Positions 34,001 to 44,560 of a stretch of 64,000 bases of DNA are shown in pieces. The position numbers were made by a program, and so were the translations under genes. The stretch comes from Symsagittifera roscoffensis (taxonomy: Eukaryota > Xenacoelomorpha > Acoela > Convolutidae). Position 1 is the stretch's first letter. Every line of letters begins with the position of its first letter. Under the pieces are notes generated by a model, which saw nothing but the letters and a program-made list of their open reading frames with translations, made no database searches and had not been told where the DNA came from. The stretch is from positions 38,156,518-38,220,517 of the forward strand of contig NC_087062.1 in assembly GCF_963678635.1 (NCBI RefSeq), in the 5' to 3' direction.

Positions 34001-36337
34001 ATAAATGTAATTTTTTTCAGGGAAAGTTAAACTAGCAAAAACTTACGTTTTGTCTGTACATAAAATTCAATTAAATACATGCAATCTTATTGTTCCAAAA
34101 TGAGTGCAAAAATTCAAATACTTTTCAGCTTCCGCCCGGTGCCAATTCCTCCTCTGTGTTTCGGTGGTGTGACGATGGCCCAGTATGTGTTATTGCGGTG
34201 GAGAGGACATCGGCAGTAACTGCTCTATTGCAGCTGATTGGCCAGTCGACAAGTGACCCCCTCACTGCCAAAAGACTGTTCCCCAAGTCATGGACTGCGC
34301 AGTTTGGAAGGGACGAGTTCGAAAACGGATTCTTAGGTAAATATTATAGATTTAACCTTCTGAATAAAAGCATACTTTTTATGAAGGGCGGAAATCATTC
34401 AAACGAGAATTGAAACACGATGGTCAAATATGCACATGTTCCCATAGACCCGTACCTTAGTATAAAATTAAGTAGCCCAATAAAAAGACAAATCCGGTGT
34501 TGTTGGTCTTCTAATCATTTGAATGAAAAATGTGTTGCGGAAATTAGTTGTTTGAAACTAGGAAGCTAATTGTCAAATCTTACACTAAGTTTTTAACTTT
34601 TCAGTTCCTCAGACGTACGAAGAGAGCGCGAGTTACCTCAACTTCTTTTTCCCTAAAGGAGTGCTACATTCTAAGTCATGGAACAAAATGTCTCCAGGAT
34701 CTGACAGAGCACTCGCGTCCTTCCAAACCAGCAACAGAACTCTACTGCTGGAAAGTAAGCATGTGTAATAGCATTAAATTGTAAATCAATTTATACTTTA
34801 AGAGATATGAACGTAGTCTTTGAACGTATCTAGTTTTCTCTAATTCGGTTAATTGTTAAGAGTAATGAACGTAGTGAAGACTCTTAGATAGGTCTTGGGA
34901 TTTTTTTTTCAGATTCGTGTTTGAAAATTATGAATTAAAAGTTGATGAATTAGGCGTTGATAAATTTGAGTGTTTTTAGAAGACAGATTGCTTTCTGAAG
35001 CCAAACTTTCACAAGAGGGTAACGCCAGCAATGTATTATCAACTGCCCACTCCCTGCTTAACCAAGTCAACATTCTCATCTTGCCAAGCAATCTACTTAA
35101 TACTAAACTTTCCGCAAATTATGTAACCTCACCATACAACAGTAACCATTTGGACCATACTGGAGAGGTGCCTGTGTATGTGGACATTCTGATCCAGCTG
35201 AAGACGAAGGGAGTAAATATTCTGGGATTGAGGATGCTCTCGATGAGTGCAAAACAGTCGAAACTAGTGCTCAAAGTTCTCGGAATGCAGAACGACCAAC
35301 AGAAGGTTAATGAAACTCAAATTTGAGAGCTGAAGTATTTCAGCAACTGAAAGTTTTCATGACTGATATCTGGTGTAGCTTACCTTTTTAGTCTGTATAC
35401 AGTCATTTGGACAAACTGTACATATACTTTGAGGATGCTATCAAGAACACTTTGTCCGCCGAAATCTGACTTACCACCTGTGCCAGTATCTATTTACACT
35501 ATCGATCAGCTTAGTGAATTATTATTACGAACCTTCTTTTTTTTCTAAGCTAACTCGCAAATAAAAGTGTTCGATTATTTGGAATGTTCACTGAGCATTG
35601 GAAATTGCACAGCATCTGTTCTCTGCTTTATTTGTGGCTAGTGTTTGGTGCCTATTAAGCGCCCGGGACTGAGTGGTTAGTGTTGTTCAGACTTTAAATC
35701 TTAAGGTCGCAGGTTCGAATGTCAGACATAGCCGATTTTTTTTTTTTTACTAATTCGAGGTTTTTATATTTTTTATTATTGCACTTTAGAGCTGGTTTTT
35801 GTCGTGTTCTTGCTAGTGTTTGCGAAGCAAAGTTTCGCTTGTGTGAAAAATAGATTTCCTTTTAATCGACTGAATTTTAGAACGGGTTGTAAAACTTCCA
35901 TTGTTTTCTGAAATGAATTAAATTTATTTTACCCTTTTTGGATAGATGGATCTGATCTGTGGGGGACCTTGTCTGGCTGTGGCCTTTCACAGAGACAATG
36001 CTGTCATCTGTTTTGAACAGATGCTCGGAAGGTAAACGTTTATCTATATCTCAATTTTAAAGGAATTATTTTGGCCTGTTTTCAGTTATAGTTAAAATTA
36101 CTTTTTTAGTACATACGACGGTAACTCGCTATATTCGAGATACAATGACCAAATTATCAGACCGACAAGTCTCATTGAAGTAAGTTTTTAATCATCATTA
36201 TAAAAAAGCTGATTACGCATGGCTCATCGAATTTCGTGAGTAACTTATGACTTATACTATTTCAGGTCAACGTGTTACTGCCAATGTTGTTTGAAAGTCT
36301 GGTAGACAATGATTATGGAATGATCATTTGTCCCTAG
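22019..36337 (+). CDS. DNAAF8: DNAAF8-like protein with a C-terminal series of NDPK-like modules
   Basis: Sixteen exons join without a frame break: 22019-22252, 22421-22745, 23062-23340, 23899-23962, 29353-29591, 29770-29852, 29985-30160, 30359-30908, 31094-33494, 33636-33793, 34129-34336, 34605-34754, 34980-35305, 35946-36031, 36110-36179 and 36266-36337, giving 1,806 aa. All junctions are GT-AG and phases match. The N-terminal half is acidic and disordered; EIKIFTRNLPSLGP, MDKLSKLAFRQQE and TTVELDL echo blocks of human DNAAF8 (C16orf71), which acts in dynein-arm preassembly. The C-terminal half repeats NDPK signatures: VLALALRGHNAF, ENAVCLV, VTVCVRGLNVFEKV, PTCFLVKPDA and GPCLAVAFHRDNAV. 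The catalytic NxxH is not seen (ENGFLG instead), so these are probably non-enzymatic. The DNAAF8 name rests on short motifs and on the PIH1D2 neighbour; the NDPK part is firmer. Confidence 0.72.
24130..25090. repeat. Long palindrome, arms about 455 bp, in intron 4 of the DNAAF8-like gene
   Basis: The left arm (24130 to about 24590) and right arm (about 24633-25090) are inverted near-copies centred on 24611, with a spacer of about 40 bp made of T and A runs. For example, GCTTCACTATTTCGCCATGT (24151-24170) faces its complement at 25053-25072 with a mismatch or so. The arms contain the same unit as the satellite to the right. In pre-mRNA it would form a very long hairpin. Confidence 0.9.
25091..27290. 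repeat. Degenerate satellite, period about 173 bp, in intron 4
   Basis: The landmark GTTTTCGAGATATCGC recurs at 26091, 26262, 26435, 26611, 26783 and 26956, 171-176 bp apart, each with a GCTGTTAGACAATTG block upstream. More diverged units extend left to the palindrome and right to about 27.26 kb. No coding sense was found. Confidence 0.92.
27643..28921. mobile_element. DNA-transposon-like element with inverted ends, carrying a nested insertion
   Basis: The ends TGTTCCGACCA and TGGTCGGAACA are inverted copies. A second, shorter copy lies at about 56003-56585 with similar ends and a collinear interior. No transposase is encoded, so this is a MITE-like nonautonomous element. Some similarity extends 20 bp left of the end (and to a fragment near 23990), so the true terminus may lie slightly outside. 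The copy is enlarged by the insertion at 28091-28829. Confidence 0.65.
28091..28829 (+). mobile_element. Hairpin-ended nonautonomous element nested in the MITE
   Basis: Alignment with the empty site in the copy at about 56500 places this 0.74-kb insertion between GATTA and TTATTTGTGG. It starts near CAATTGCAAACTTTAGTGAG, has an internal 150-bp tandem duplication (28101-28250, 28251-28400) and ends in a hairpin (GCGAAGCAGCTTCGCTTC at 28805). A TTA may be duplicated at both sides. Related copies lie at about 36845-37485 and 35590-35845. Confidence 0.6.
29592..29769 (+). other. Introns 5-8 of the DNAAF8-like gene
   Basis: The introns at 29592-29769, 29853-29984, 30161-30358 and 30909-31093 are short and T-rich. 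I see no RNA gene or repeat in them. Confidence 0.6.
35392..35469 (+). CDS. DNAAF8: Alternative terminal exon of the DNAAF8-like gene
   Basis: A pyrimidine-rich acceptor ends at 35391. The exon reads in phase 0 from exon 13 (SVYSHLDKLYIYFEDAIK...) for 25 codons to TGA 35467-35469. AATAAA follows at 35560-35565. Use of this exon would give 1,756 aa and drop the last NDPK-like half module encoded by the three downstream exons, which also start in phase 0 after exon 13. Both endings fit the sequence. Confidence 0.55.
   Translation, partial: SVYSHLDKLYIYFEDAIKNTLSAEI
35560..35565 (+). terminator. Poly(A) signal for the short DNAAF8-like form
   Basis: AATAAA lies 91 bp after the stop codon of the alternative terminal exon. 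Confidence 0.5.
35650..35850 (+). repeat. tRNA-derived SINE-like unit ending in the common hairpin
   Basis: It lies in the intron between exon 13 and the next long-form exon. ACTGAGTGGTTAGTG resembles a pol III A box and GGTTCGAATG a B box, about 45 bp apart. A T run follows, then GCGAAGCAAAGTTTCGCTTG near 35820, the family hairpin. A functional tRNA is unlikely because no acceptor stem pairs. Confidence 0.6.
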
Positions 36338-36707
36338 CCAAAATACGAAGTTGGATCATATGATAAATTCATCGTGAAAACACTATCAATTTCTCTGCGA
36401 TTTTTGTAACTAAATCATTTGGTGCTACCGTTTTGCATCGATGGATTTCAGCATTATCTCAGCAAAAGGTACGAAAAACTATATAAATGATAAATGTCCA
36501 ATAAATCTCAGAACCACTTTCTAGATAAGTAACAGCTTTGCTTGGCTTATGAACAGCTTTTGTTGTAAACTGCTTGATTTCCAAATCCTATAATTTGGTT
36601 CGGAAAGATAATTCCAAAAGCTCGTTACTTGAATGAAATAATTGAATCAATCAATTGTAAATAATTCTTTTTTTTTGTAAAAATCGCTGTTGTATTATCC
36701 TGTTGTA

Positions 36708-36713
36708 AATAAA
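36708..36713 (+). terminator. Poly(A) signal for the long DNAAF8-like form
   Basis: AATAAA lies 370 bp after the TAG at 36335-36337. No other AATAAA was noticed between them. Confidence 0.5.
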
Positions 36714-36844
36714 GTCATATCAGTTCAGTTCAGTAAAAATAAACGTATACTCGAGGTGTTTTGTAATAGGTCGAATTTCATCGATGAAATTTTCTAGTGT
36801 ATTTGCTTGCGAGGACCGGTATTCAATTCATTGCTAGACTGTGA

Positions 36845-37485
36845 TGCAGTGTTTACACTAACGAGCGTAGTGTGATAGGACGACTTGCCTTTTATTTTCC
36901 CATCCAAGTCGCAAATATTGGTGGCACCTTACGGCTTTTTGATAGCGTGTGCTTTGGCATTCAATTTATAATAAGTTAGCACAGTTGATTTTTTTTTAAT
37001 TCATCAAATGAACCGAAAAAAGCTATTTTTTTAAACAATAGTACAGTTATAAAAACTCGATTGCAGAAGTTTTCCAACTCAATCTATATAGCATTTTTTT
37101 GAAATACATAATTTATTCATAATTAGACATGCATTCCATGTATTATATGCAAAGTTAGGGTAAATGCCTTCAGTTTTTAGATTCCAGTTTATTAAATGCA
37201 AAAATGTGTCGTATTTGGTTCCAATTTTGCTGCATCGCGTTGGCATTTAATTAACATATGTATCTGCTTCATTTGTTACTGGTTATAGTAAATTGTCAAG
37301 GGCTTGTGATGCAGAATCGAGGACATGGGACTCTTAGTCTCCTGGTTGTAGGAGCGAATCCGCCTCAGCAAAAGTTTCAAATTTTCAATGCTCATTTTTA
37401 CTTTTTTCTTATTTCCTTTAATAGAGCCTTTTTTGTTATCTCGCTAGTCTTTGCTTTCAGTTTTCTCGAGCAAATCGATTTGTGA
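36845..37485 (+). repeat. Copy of the 0.7-kb intronic element
   Basis: 36850-37000 matches the 150-bp unit at 28101-28400, and the remainder follows the nested element collinearly, including a tRNA-like segment near 37290-37375 with GGAGCGAATCC. The right end is less well preserved. Confidence 0.6.
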
Positions 37486-37834
37486 AATGAAGATCAGTGT
37501 AATTTTTTTTGAAATGTAAATGAACGAAGTGAGTTTTCATTTATGTGAATGCTTTTTGTTTCTTTTTAAAGCAATTCTTTTTTGACTTCGAAAACTTTTT
37601 TTATTTCTATGTTATTTTCACTTCTTATTTGACTACTTAGTAGAAGCAAGTCCTAATAGAGTCGCCCAGATGAACAAAAATGAATCTCTTCCGATGTGCG
37701 AGTAAAATACGGGCAATATGGAGTCAATTTGTTTTGATGATAGATGTATTGCTTAAATTCGCATACGTTGGTTGGCATTTATCAATCGGTATTATGTTCT
37801 TGTTTCATAAAAAGAAAGTAAGTGAGATAAAAAA

Positions 37835-39600
37835 AGGGTATTGCAATCGGGCAATCGGGTGCAGCAGTTTTTCTCGCGAATAACTTCGTTCACAGAATGG
37901 TCATAATTAGAAATGGTGTACATTTAGGTTCAGATCATATTGAATTCAGTTTTTCATTTGCGTCTCCAACACATTGGGTTTGGAAGTAACGACTATGCCT
38001 GGGACGTCATTGGACCTGGGTTCGAAACTGGCAGGACCTTTTAATTCAAATGGCAAATTTTTCGTTTCAAAACAAATTATGGGCTTAATATTTGTCTGGT
38101 TTTTTTGTCGGATTAGTTGCCACATCGTATAATTGTTTTTTTTTGCCGTACGCTTTTAACATTGCAGTTGCGATAAGTGTTACGATCTACTTCTGCTGTT
38201 TGTAATTTCTTGACTTCGTATATTTTTGTTTTCGATCAAACAATTTTTTCTGCTCAAATGATTTCGGATTTTATTTTATCGCCTGAGTGACCTTATTCTG
38301 AGTTGTTTCCAGGCAAGATTTGCAGGTTGATAGGATTGGGGTCTAAATTATATCAGCATAATGGTCTCATTTTGCGTGTTGTAAAATTGTAATTTACCAT
38401 TTCTGATTTTGGGTAATTTTGTTTTCATTTTTTGTTTCCGTTTTTAAATGCTGAAGCATTTTCAATTTGTTATAACAGCTTAGTCAATTTGTTTTGCTTA
38501 ATTTCGTGCGCATTTTTCGGCTTTGTTATTGCTTGGTTTATTTTCTTCCGATTCGAATTTCACGATCTATTATCCTGGAATGCTATTGCTTCAAAACTAG
38601 CCTAATTCATTTTGACTTGTCTAGTTTTTTTTGACAATTTTTTTTTTTTTCTGATTTAGCTGCTTTCTGGTTGAGTATCGCAAGTGGTGCCAAGCGCAGC
38701 TTTGCTTCAGTGTATAAATGCATGGGATTTTGTTTTTTCATTTACTCTTGCGATAAGCGAGGATTTTGCAATCGGTTACTAGATTTTTTTCCCGTAAATA
38801 ACTTGTTCACAGAGTGGTCAGTTTATTAGGAATGGTAAACATCAATTCTGACCAGTTCAATTCCTAGAAAATTCAAATAAAACCACCATCATTTAAATTG
38901 TAATAAGGTAAAGCCTGTTTCAGGTTGTAATTATTTTTTCTGTCGAGATTTTTTTCGAGTTCGTGATTTTAGTTTCTGTCGGTTCATTTTCTGTGTTAAG
39001 ACGGATTTTTTTTTGCATTTGGGAGAGTTTTTTTGGCCTACTTGCTAAAGCATGATTTTTGTTCCAATTTGAGCAGTTTTTTACGGTAACTGAAAGTTCA
39101 GTAATTTGTAAACTAAACAAGTCTGATTTTTTTTCTTTTTTTTTCGCTTTTGTAAATGCTTCAACAATTCTAATTTAAGTTAAAACAGCTGACTCAATTT
39201 ATTTTGCTTAATTTAGAATGGATGGTTTGAAAAAACTGTATGAAAATTTTATGACAACAGTTTTGTTTTCGGCTGAACAGGTCTCGACCCAAAATTTGTT
39301 GCCGCTCGATTTTTTTTGTTCGAACCAAAATTCGACCCAAAATTTTTTGTTCGACCCAAAATTTTTTGTTCGACCCAAAATTCGACCCAAAATTTTGTTG
39401 CCGCTCAATTTTTTAAGGCTGTTGAGGACTTTCATCATATACAATTAGGAATTTTTTTGTAGCTGTATTTTTAAGATACTCTTTCAAGTCATTTTTTAAC
39501 TTAATTTTCCAGAAATGTTAACTGATTTTTTTTCATTCATTATCGTTTAGCGCAAAGTTTTTGCATCGAGAGTGTTGCGAAGCTCCGCTTCAGCTCAGTG
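37835..39600 (+). repeat. Two tandem copies of a 0.85-kb hairpin-ended repeat
   Basis: Copy one (37835 to about 38715) starts at GGTATTGCAATCGGG, contains a B-box-like GGGTTCGAAAC near 38030 and ends in a degenerate hairpin near 38690. Copy two (about 38750-39595) starts at GCGATAAGCGAGG and ends in GCGAAGCTCCGCTTC near 39574. A third, longer copy is at 50640-52690. No coding frame is convincing. Confidence 0.65.
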
Positions 39601-41099
39601 AATTGTTTTTTGAAATTTATTTGAAAAGCTTGGAAAAGTTTTTCTTTTTTTTTCAAAAAAGTTTTGCAAATGCTTCTTTACCGACTTTCAGAAAAGTGAA
39701 ACCGATGAAAATACCGCCCACTCCCTTGAATGCCTGCATATTCCTCCAGTCTCTTTTTATCATACTTCCCTTTGTAAACCCTTCGAAAAACTCCACTGGG
39801 GAGTTTTCCAAAAATTTGATTTTCATTTACTTTCGCTTTCGATTAGCAAGCGTTACTAAATCCGTATATTTTGTTTTCGGGTTGATTAGCATAATCTTTA
39901 AAACCACTTCTATCTTGCATCTTAATGAGTTTAAGTTTTTTATGCGTGTCTTGAATTTAGCATGCAGGTGTAGAATACGCCTGGGATGGCAAAGGTCGTG
40001 GAATCGAATCATACCAGCAAATGTTTTTTCTTCAAACTGCGAAAAACTCTTTTCAAAAAACGTCGGCAAATAGTGTATCTGCGCAAGTTTTGTCGGTTAT
40101 TTGCCACGCCGTAGAATTGTTTTTTTTCTCTTAAAAATTTTATTCGGCCTTAATGATTTCGACTTACGTTTTATCGGCTTAGTGACCAAATTTGGGGTCA
40201 TTTAAAAGGAAACGTAAGTCTTTTGATTCATTCTGGATCGCACAAAATACTTAGAAAAAAATGTATATGTCAAAGTTTTTGAGGACATCATTTGTATTTT
40301 TGGTTCATAGGGATTTTATTTAAGTTTTATTGGATCAGTCAGGTAATAATATAATAATAAATTGTTTATAAGTGAAATCATTCCAAGAACGGAATTACAA
40401 CATATTCAGAAATCTTATACAAAAACGTCACTTGGGAGAGTATAAGACTAAAGGGAAAGAAAAACTTGAAATTGTAGTAAAACTTGCTCACAAAAGATGG
40501 AAAAGCTTTACCGTTTGATAGAAATTGAGATACAGGGTTTACCAGAACCAAAATTTCTATTAAAAAAAACGTTGTCAAAAACAACGAGAGAGGCAAAATC
40601 AGTTGAAGTATAGTTCAACTGCAAAACAGGTCTGTTATCCAGTCGCTAACAGTTTTAAAATAGTTATCTGAAAATTGATGTTTGAAATTGCTTAGTTCCC
40701 GGTTATTAAATTTTTTAAAATAATTTCTGTAAAATAAAGGAACAAAAAAGTAAACCGTTAAAGACACGAGTTCTAGCAGCAATCGAGCGCTTTGAAGCAA
40801 AGTTGCGAGTACTATTTTGGCTATTTTTCTTTTCACTGAAATTTTTTGTCACTTTTCAGTATTTACCTTTTGTACAATTTCGGATTAACATTCCCTCCGT
40901 ATTTTTGCATAAAATTTCAGCATTTCAGAAGTATGTAATTTCTTAATGGTGAAAATTTTTTCTTTGTGTTTTTGGTCAGAATTTTTCTCAGTGAATGATA
41001 GGGGCCACATCACTGGCTTGCCTTTTTTCTAAAGAAATTATAATGTTTTCGAGCGTTAATTTTTCACCTATAACTATTCAAACACATTTTAAACTTATG
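39601..41099. other. AT-rich repeat remnants, no gene seen
   Basis: A tRNA-like piece with GTGGAATCGAATC lies near 40000. Short open frames on both strands look like chance frames in T-rich DNA. The part near 40.4-41.1 kb may be 3' sequence of the adjoining minus-strand LINE, but I find no motif there. Confidence 0.5.
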
Positions 41100-41810
41100 A
41101 TTTTTTCTATTTGTTGGCCATTTATTGTTCTACCTGTAGAGAGTTTAGCGGCTTAAATTTTTTACCAAAAGCCATCAGTTTAGTTTTACGTTTTAAATGT
41201 CAGTTTTTTGCTTGCTAAACAAAATTAGTTTCGTTTAAGACTTCTTGGTAATCTGGTTTAGACTATTAATTGAAGAAGCTGTTTTTATGAATGTATCATC
41301 AGCATATAGTAACATGATATTACTTTGTTGAGGGCTTGTTTTTGTTTTATATCAATCATATATAGGATGAATAAAAATGGGCCCAGTAATGATCTCTGTC
41401 GGACAGCAAAATTATTTTCTGCAACTTTTGGTTTTTCTGAAGATTTATACACAATGTTTTCTTTTTTACTAAACACGATTTCAATAAGTTAAAAGACCCT
41501 GGTCAACTCTCAAAATTTTTTTCTAGGTTTATGATTGTGCAGTGTTAGGGTGGAATGATCATTCCAGTATAACCTATTGTCCTTTATCAGCGATACAATA
41601 GCATCAAAATTGCCACGTTTTGATCTACACCCAAATTGATTTTATTTGAACATATTACTTTTATCAAAAAACTCGTTCAACCTACAGTAGATTAGCTTCT
41701 CAAAAAATTTGCCAAAAACTGGCAAGAAAGAGTTGGGTCTAAACTTTGCAGGACCTTGTTTGTTACCTTCTTTGTTTATTGGAATTACTTAATCAATTTT
41801 TAGATTTTCC
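41100..41810 (-). pseudogene. LINE reverse transcriptase domain, broken
   Basis: Minus-strand motifs in order are FRPNSFLPVFGKFFEKLIY (near 41.74 kb), NQFGCRS with NFDAIVSL (near 41.62 kb), SLLGPFLFILYMIDI (near 41.37 kb), LLYADDTF (near 41.30 kb, in a shifted frame) and KTKLMAFGK (near 41.17 kb). The YADD catalytic pair is intact but the frame is not. Confidence 0.85.
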
Positions 41811-42589
41811 GAAAAAGTCTGGCAATCGAAAAATTTTGAAAAAAAAAACGCTGTCAATAACTCAGAAAATCCAGGCTGAAGTTGTTTGGGAACAAAATAG
41901 TTAATGTAATATAGGACAAGGCTGTATTTTGGCTTCAAATTTTCAAATAAGTGTTCCATTTTTTAGTGTTTATTGGTTCCGGATAAAAAAATTTGATTGA
42001 GTGTGAAAAACTTTTTCGCTTGGCCGGAAAAATAAAAACATTTGCTGCCAGACTTCGCCAAAATTACAAAAGTAGTCAATAATATTGTTTATATTGACAT
42101 TTTGCTTTTGGTCATCAGTTTTTTTATGGGAACATCATAAATCTGTGTTCTTTTTGAAACATTTTTTTTGTAATTATTTGCTTCAACTTTCACATTTTCT
42201 TGGTAAAACGCCTTCTTTTCTTTAGCTATTAACTTTTTCACTAAAGTTGAATACATTTGATTTTTATGCGCAGTTCTCTTGCAACGCATTTTTTGAACTG
42301 GTTTAGCAATCTTTTTTTGTTTGTGGGCGCCTGTTTTATTTCATTATCTATCCAGAGTTTTTGCCGCTTTGTAGAGCTACTTTTTTCGGGAATAACTAAA
42401 TCAAGTTTAGCTATAAAAAAATCTCTTGTAGTTTTGAAAAAGCTTCCTTACATTTCAATAAACACACTTGACCCTTAATTTTATCGAATTCAGGTCTAAC
42501 ACTGTCCCTTTAATCATCGGATTTTTTTTTGGATTGCAGTTTATACCAGGGTCTAGTGGTTTGTTGTTGAATAAGATTCTCTGATTCTG

Positions 42590-43200
42590 TATCGATGTTT
42601 AGATCCAGTGTTACAGTGTAATGATCACTCACTGATGGGCGAAGTAATCTGGTTTGGCCTCTTCGATTGTATTAGAAGAGATCGATACTTGATTCGTTTT
42701 ACAAGTTTAGCTTAAGCATCTAATATGCTTAAGAGGTCATTTTTCTCTTGTTTTCGCTCAATGTATTAATATTGAAATCACCACATAATACATGTTTTGA
42801 CTGGGGGTTGTGAAAAAGACTATCCAATTGTTTATGAAGCGTGTCTAATGTTTGCGAGTTGACAGCGCTAGGTGGTATATAGACACGAAATTATGAGACT
42901 TTTGCAAAGTTTCGTCACAATTCGAATGCTCAGATTTTGAATATTTTTATCATTCATTTCTTCAGAGCTTCAAAATTGACCTTTTCTCTGACATCAATAC
43001 CTACTCTGTCTCCTCTTTTTTCGAACATTCAATTAAGGTTGATATCCATATAATTGAAGTAGGCTAATTAGTTGGTTTTCCTTCAACCAAGTTTCTTTTA
43101 TACATATCGTTTGCTTTGGATTTAATTGCTCAACCAATACTTCAAATTCCTGAAGCTTTTTAGGAAACAATTTTCTGTTCTGTAGTAAAAAAAAGTTGGC
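42590..43200 (-). pseudogene. LINE apurinic-type endonuclease domain, broken
   Basis: NRKLFPKKLQEFEVLVEQ (near 43.17 kb), ICIKETWL (43.10 kb), VYIPPS (42.89 kb), LCGDFNINTL (42.79 kb) and SDHYTVTLDL (42.62 kb) are the ordered motifs of an EEP-fold endonuclease, with the ETWL, GDFN and SDH catalytic blocks. At least three stops interrupt it. It would have nicked target DNA for primed reverse transcription. Confidence 0.82.
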
Positions 43201-43819
43201 TGCATGAAGATTACTTAATTGTCATTGATGGGTCTTTGTTTATCCTTTCTGATAAAAAAACTTCGAACAACGGCCTATAAATCTTTTTACTTTCGCTTGG
43301 GCAGTAGTTTTATCAAACTATAAATTGAAACTGAATGTCAGTGTTACGCGCTGTATGATTGATGTTTTTTTTTCGCTTTAGACCTAGTTTTGCATTTATA
43401 GACAAGAATAATTGATGTGAAACATATACTCTTTTTTGCTGTTTCGTCGTTCTTTTACAGTATTTTTTGACGAGTAACTAAAGTAGTACTAGTAAAAAAA
43501 AACACAATCTAATCAAAATAAAGAGCTGTTAAGAGTATCATACACCTGACATTGCACCGATAAATTGTTTTAAAGAACCCGTGTTCTGACCTATTGATTG
43601 CGTAATCCCAAACCAGTCAGATCTGCTTGCGTAATCTTAAGCAGGTCCGACAGGACTTTCGAATACATTAACCGAGCACTGACTTGAAATAGCTTTGCTT
43701 TAGAGCAGTAGGAGTCAGGTCTTAGCAAAAACGAAAGAGGTTTTAAGGAATTTCTTAGAGTTTCAGTTCCTCATTGGATCGTATAAGCAGACGGTTTCAG
43801 TCCCTTAATTTGGGCAGCA

Positions 43820-44476
43820 TTAGGTCTTTTTATTTGGGAAGATTCTGTTTGTGCAGTTGATCATCCTCTCTCGCAATTGAACATATTTTCTTTGTACAGC
43901 ATTTTTCTCAGGCGCTTTCAGATCATCAACACTGTTTACTTTGACATAAATTTTGCCCTTATCGTCGGTCCTCGCCGCGACCAAAACCATGCAATTGTTG
44001 GTGATGATCTCGAGACCCATTTGCTTAGCAGCTGCTTCATTTTTTGCTTCTGTTTCGGGCAGGGACTCGTGTAAGTAAATCCCTTTTTTGCTTACTCGAT
44101 TAGAATTCTTGCGTGAAATTCGCCGCCTGCTATTCCATTTTACAGGCTTATCATCAGATAACACAAACTTGCAAATAAAACTCGGCTCAAAGTCCTTAAG
44201 CTCCCTAGGCAGAAAGTGGTACGCTTTTATTCCTATTTTAATTTAAATTCCGTAAATTTTTTGAAAAACTGCAAAGCCTCGATAGTAATGTCCTGTGCTC
44301 TTCTCGCCTCGAAGAGAGGGTTGGCACTGAAAATACTGTCCTTGAGTGAGTATCTTTCTTGCGCTCTCATTTTCTCTTCCGTGTCCTTTTGACTTTTTTT
44401 CCGAAAATTTGATTGGAATTTGTTGGTCACCCGTTAATTTTTTCAAGTCCCTACCCTCTTTTTCAATTAGGCTCAT
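43820..44476 (-). pseudogene. LINE ORF1-like protein, broken
   Basis: Fragments in two frames. A charged N-terminal part (44.48-44.24 kb) is followed by AYHFLPRELKDFEPSF near 44.21 kb, then KKGIYLHESLPETEAK and CMVLVAARTDDKGKIYVKVN (44.08-43.92 kb). The block resembles the C-terminal domain found in LINE ORF1 proteins of the FP25K-like type (Y/I-x-ESL...W/A-x-x-GKIYVK). Such proteins bind the element RNA. No intact copy is here. Confidence 0.55.
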
Positions 44477-44560
44477 TTTTTGGTCTGCTATTTTTTACTC
44501 ATGGAATATGACGTTTCAACTGTCTCCAAACTTCCATCAAGAAAATCGTCCTCAGTATCC

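Larger units (their letters stand above)
41100..44560 (-). mobile_element. Dead non-LTR retrotransposon (LINE), ORF1-EN-RT order
   Basis: On the minus strand the expected parts appear in order from high to low coordinates: an ORF1-like protein (about 44.5-43.8 kb), an AP-type endonuclease (about 43.2-42.6 kb), a linker and an RT (about 41.8-41.1 kb). All carry stops and frameshifts. The gene order and the separate ORF1 fit CR1/Jockey-type elements. It lies between the DNAAF8-like gene and the HCN gene. Confidence 0.85.

Noticed and set aside
35656-35735. tRNA gene
   Set aside because: A- and B-box-like blocks are present, but acceptor and anticodon stems do not pair and a SINE-like tail follows.
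39561-40073. 170-codon plus-strand open frame
   Set aside because: It spans a repeat end hairpin and a tRNA-like segment and is very rich in F, L and S, as expected of a chance frame in T-rich DNA.
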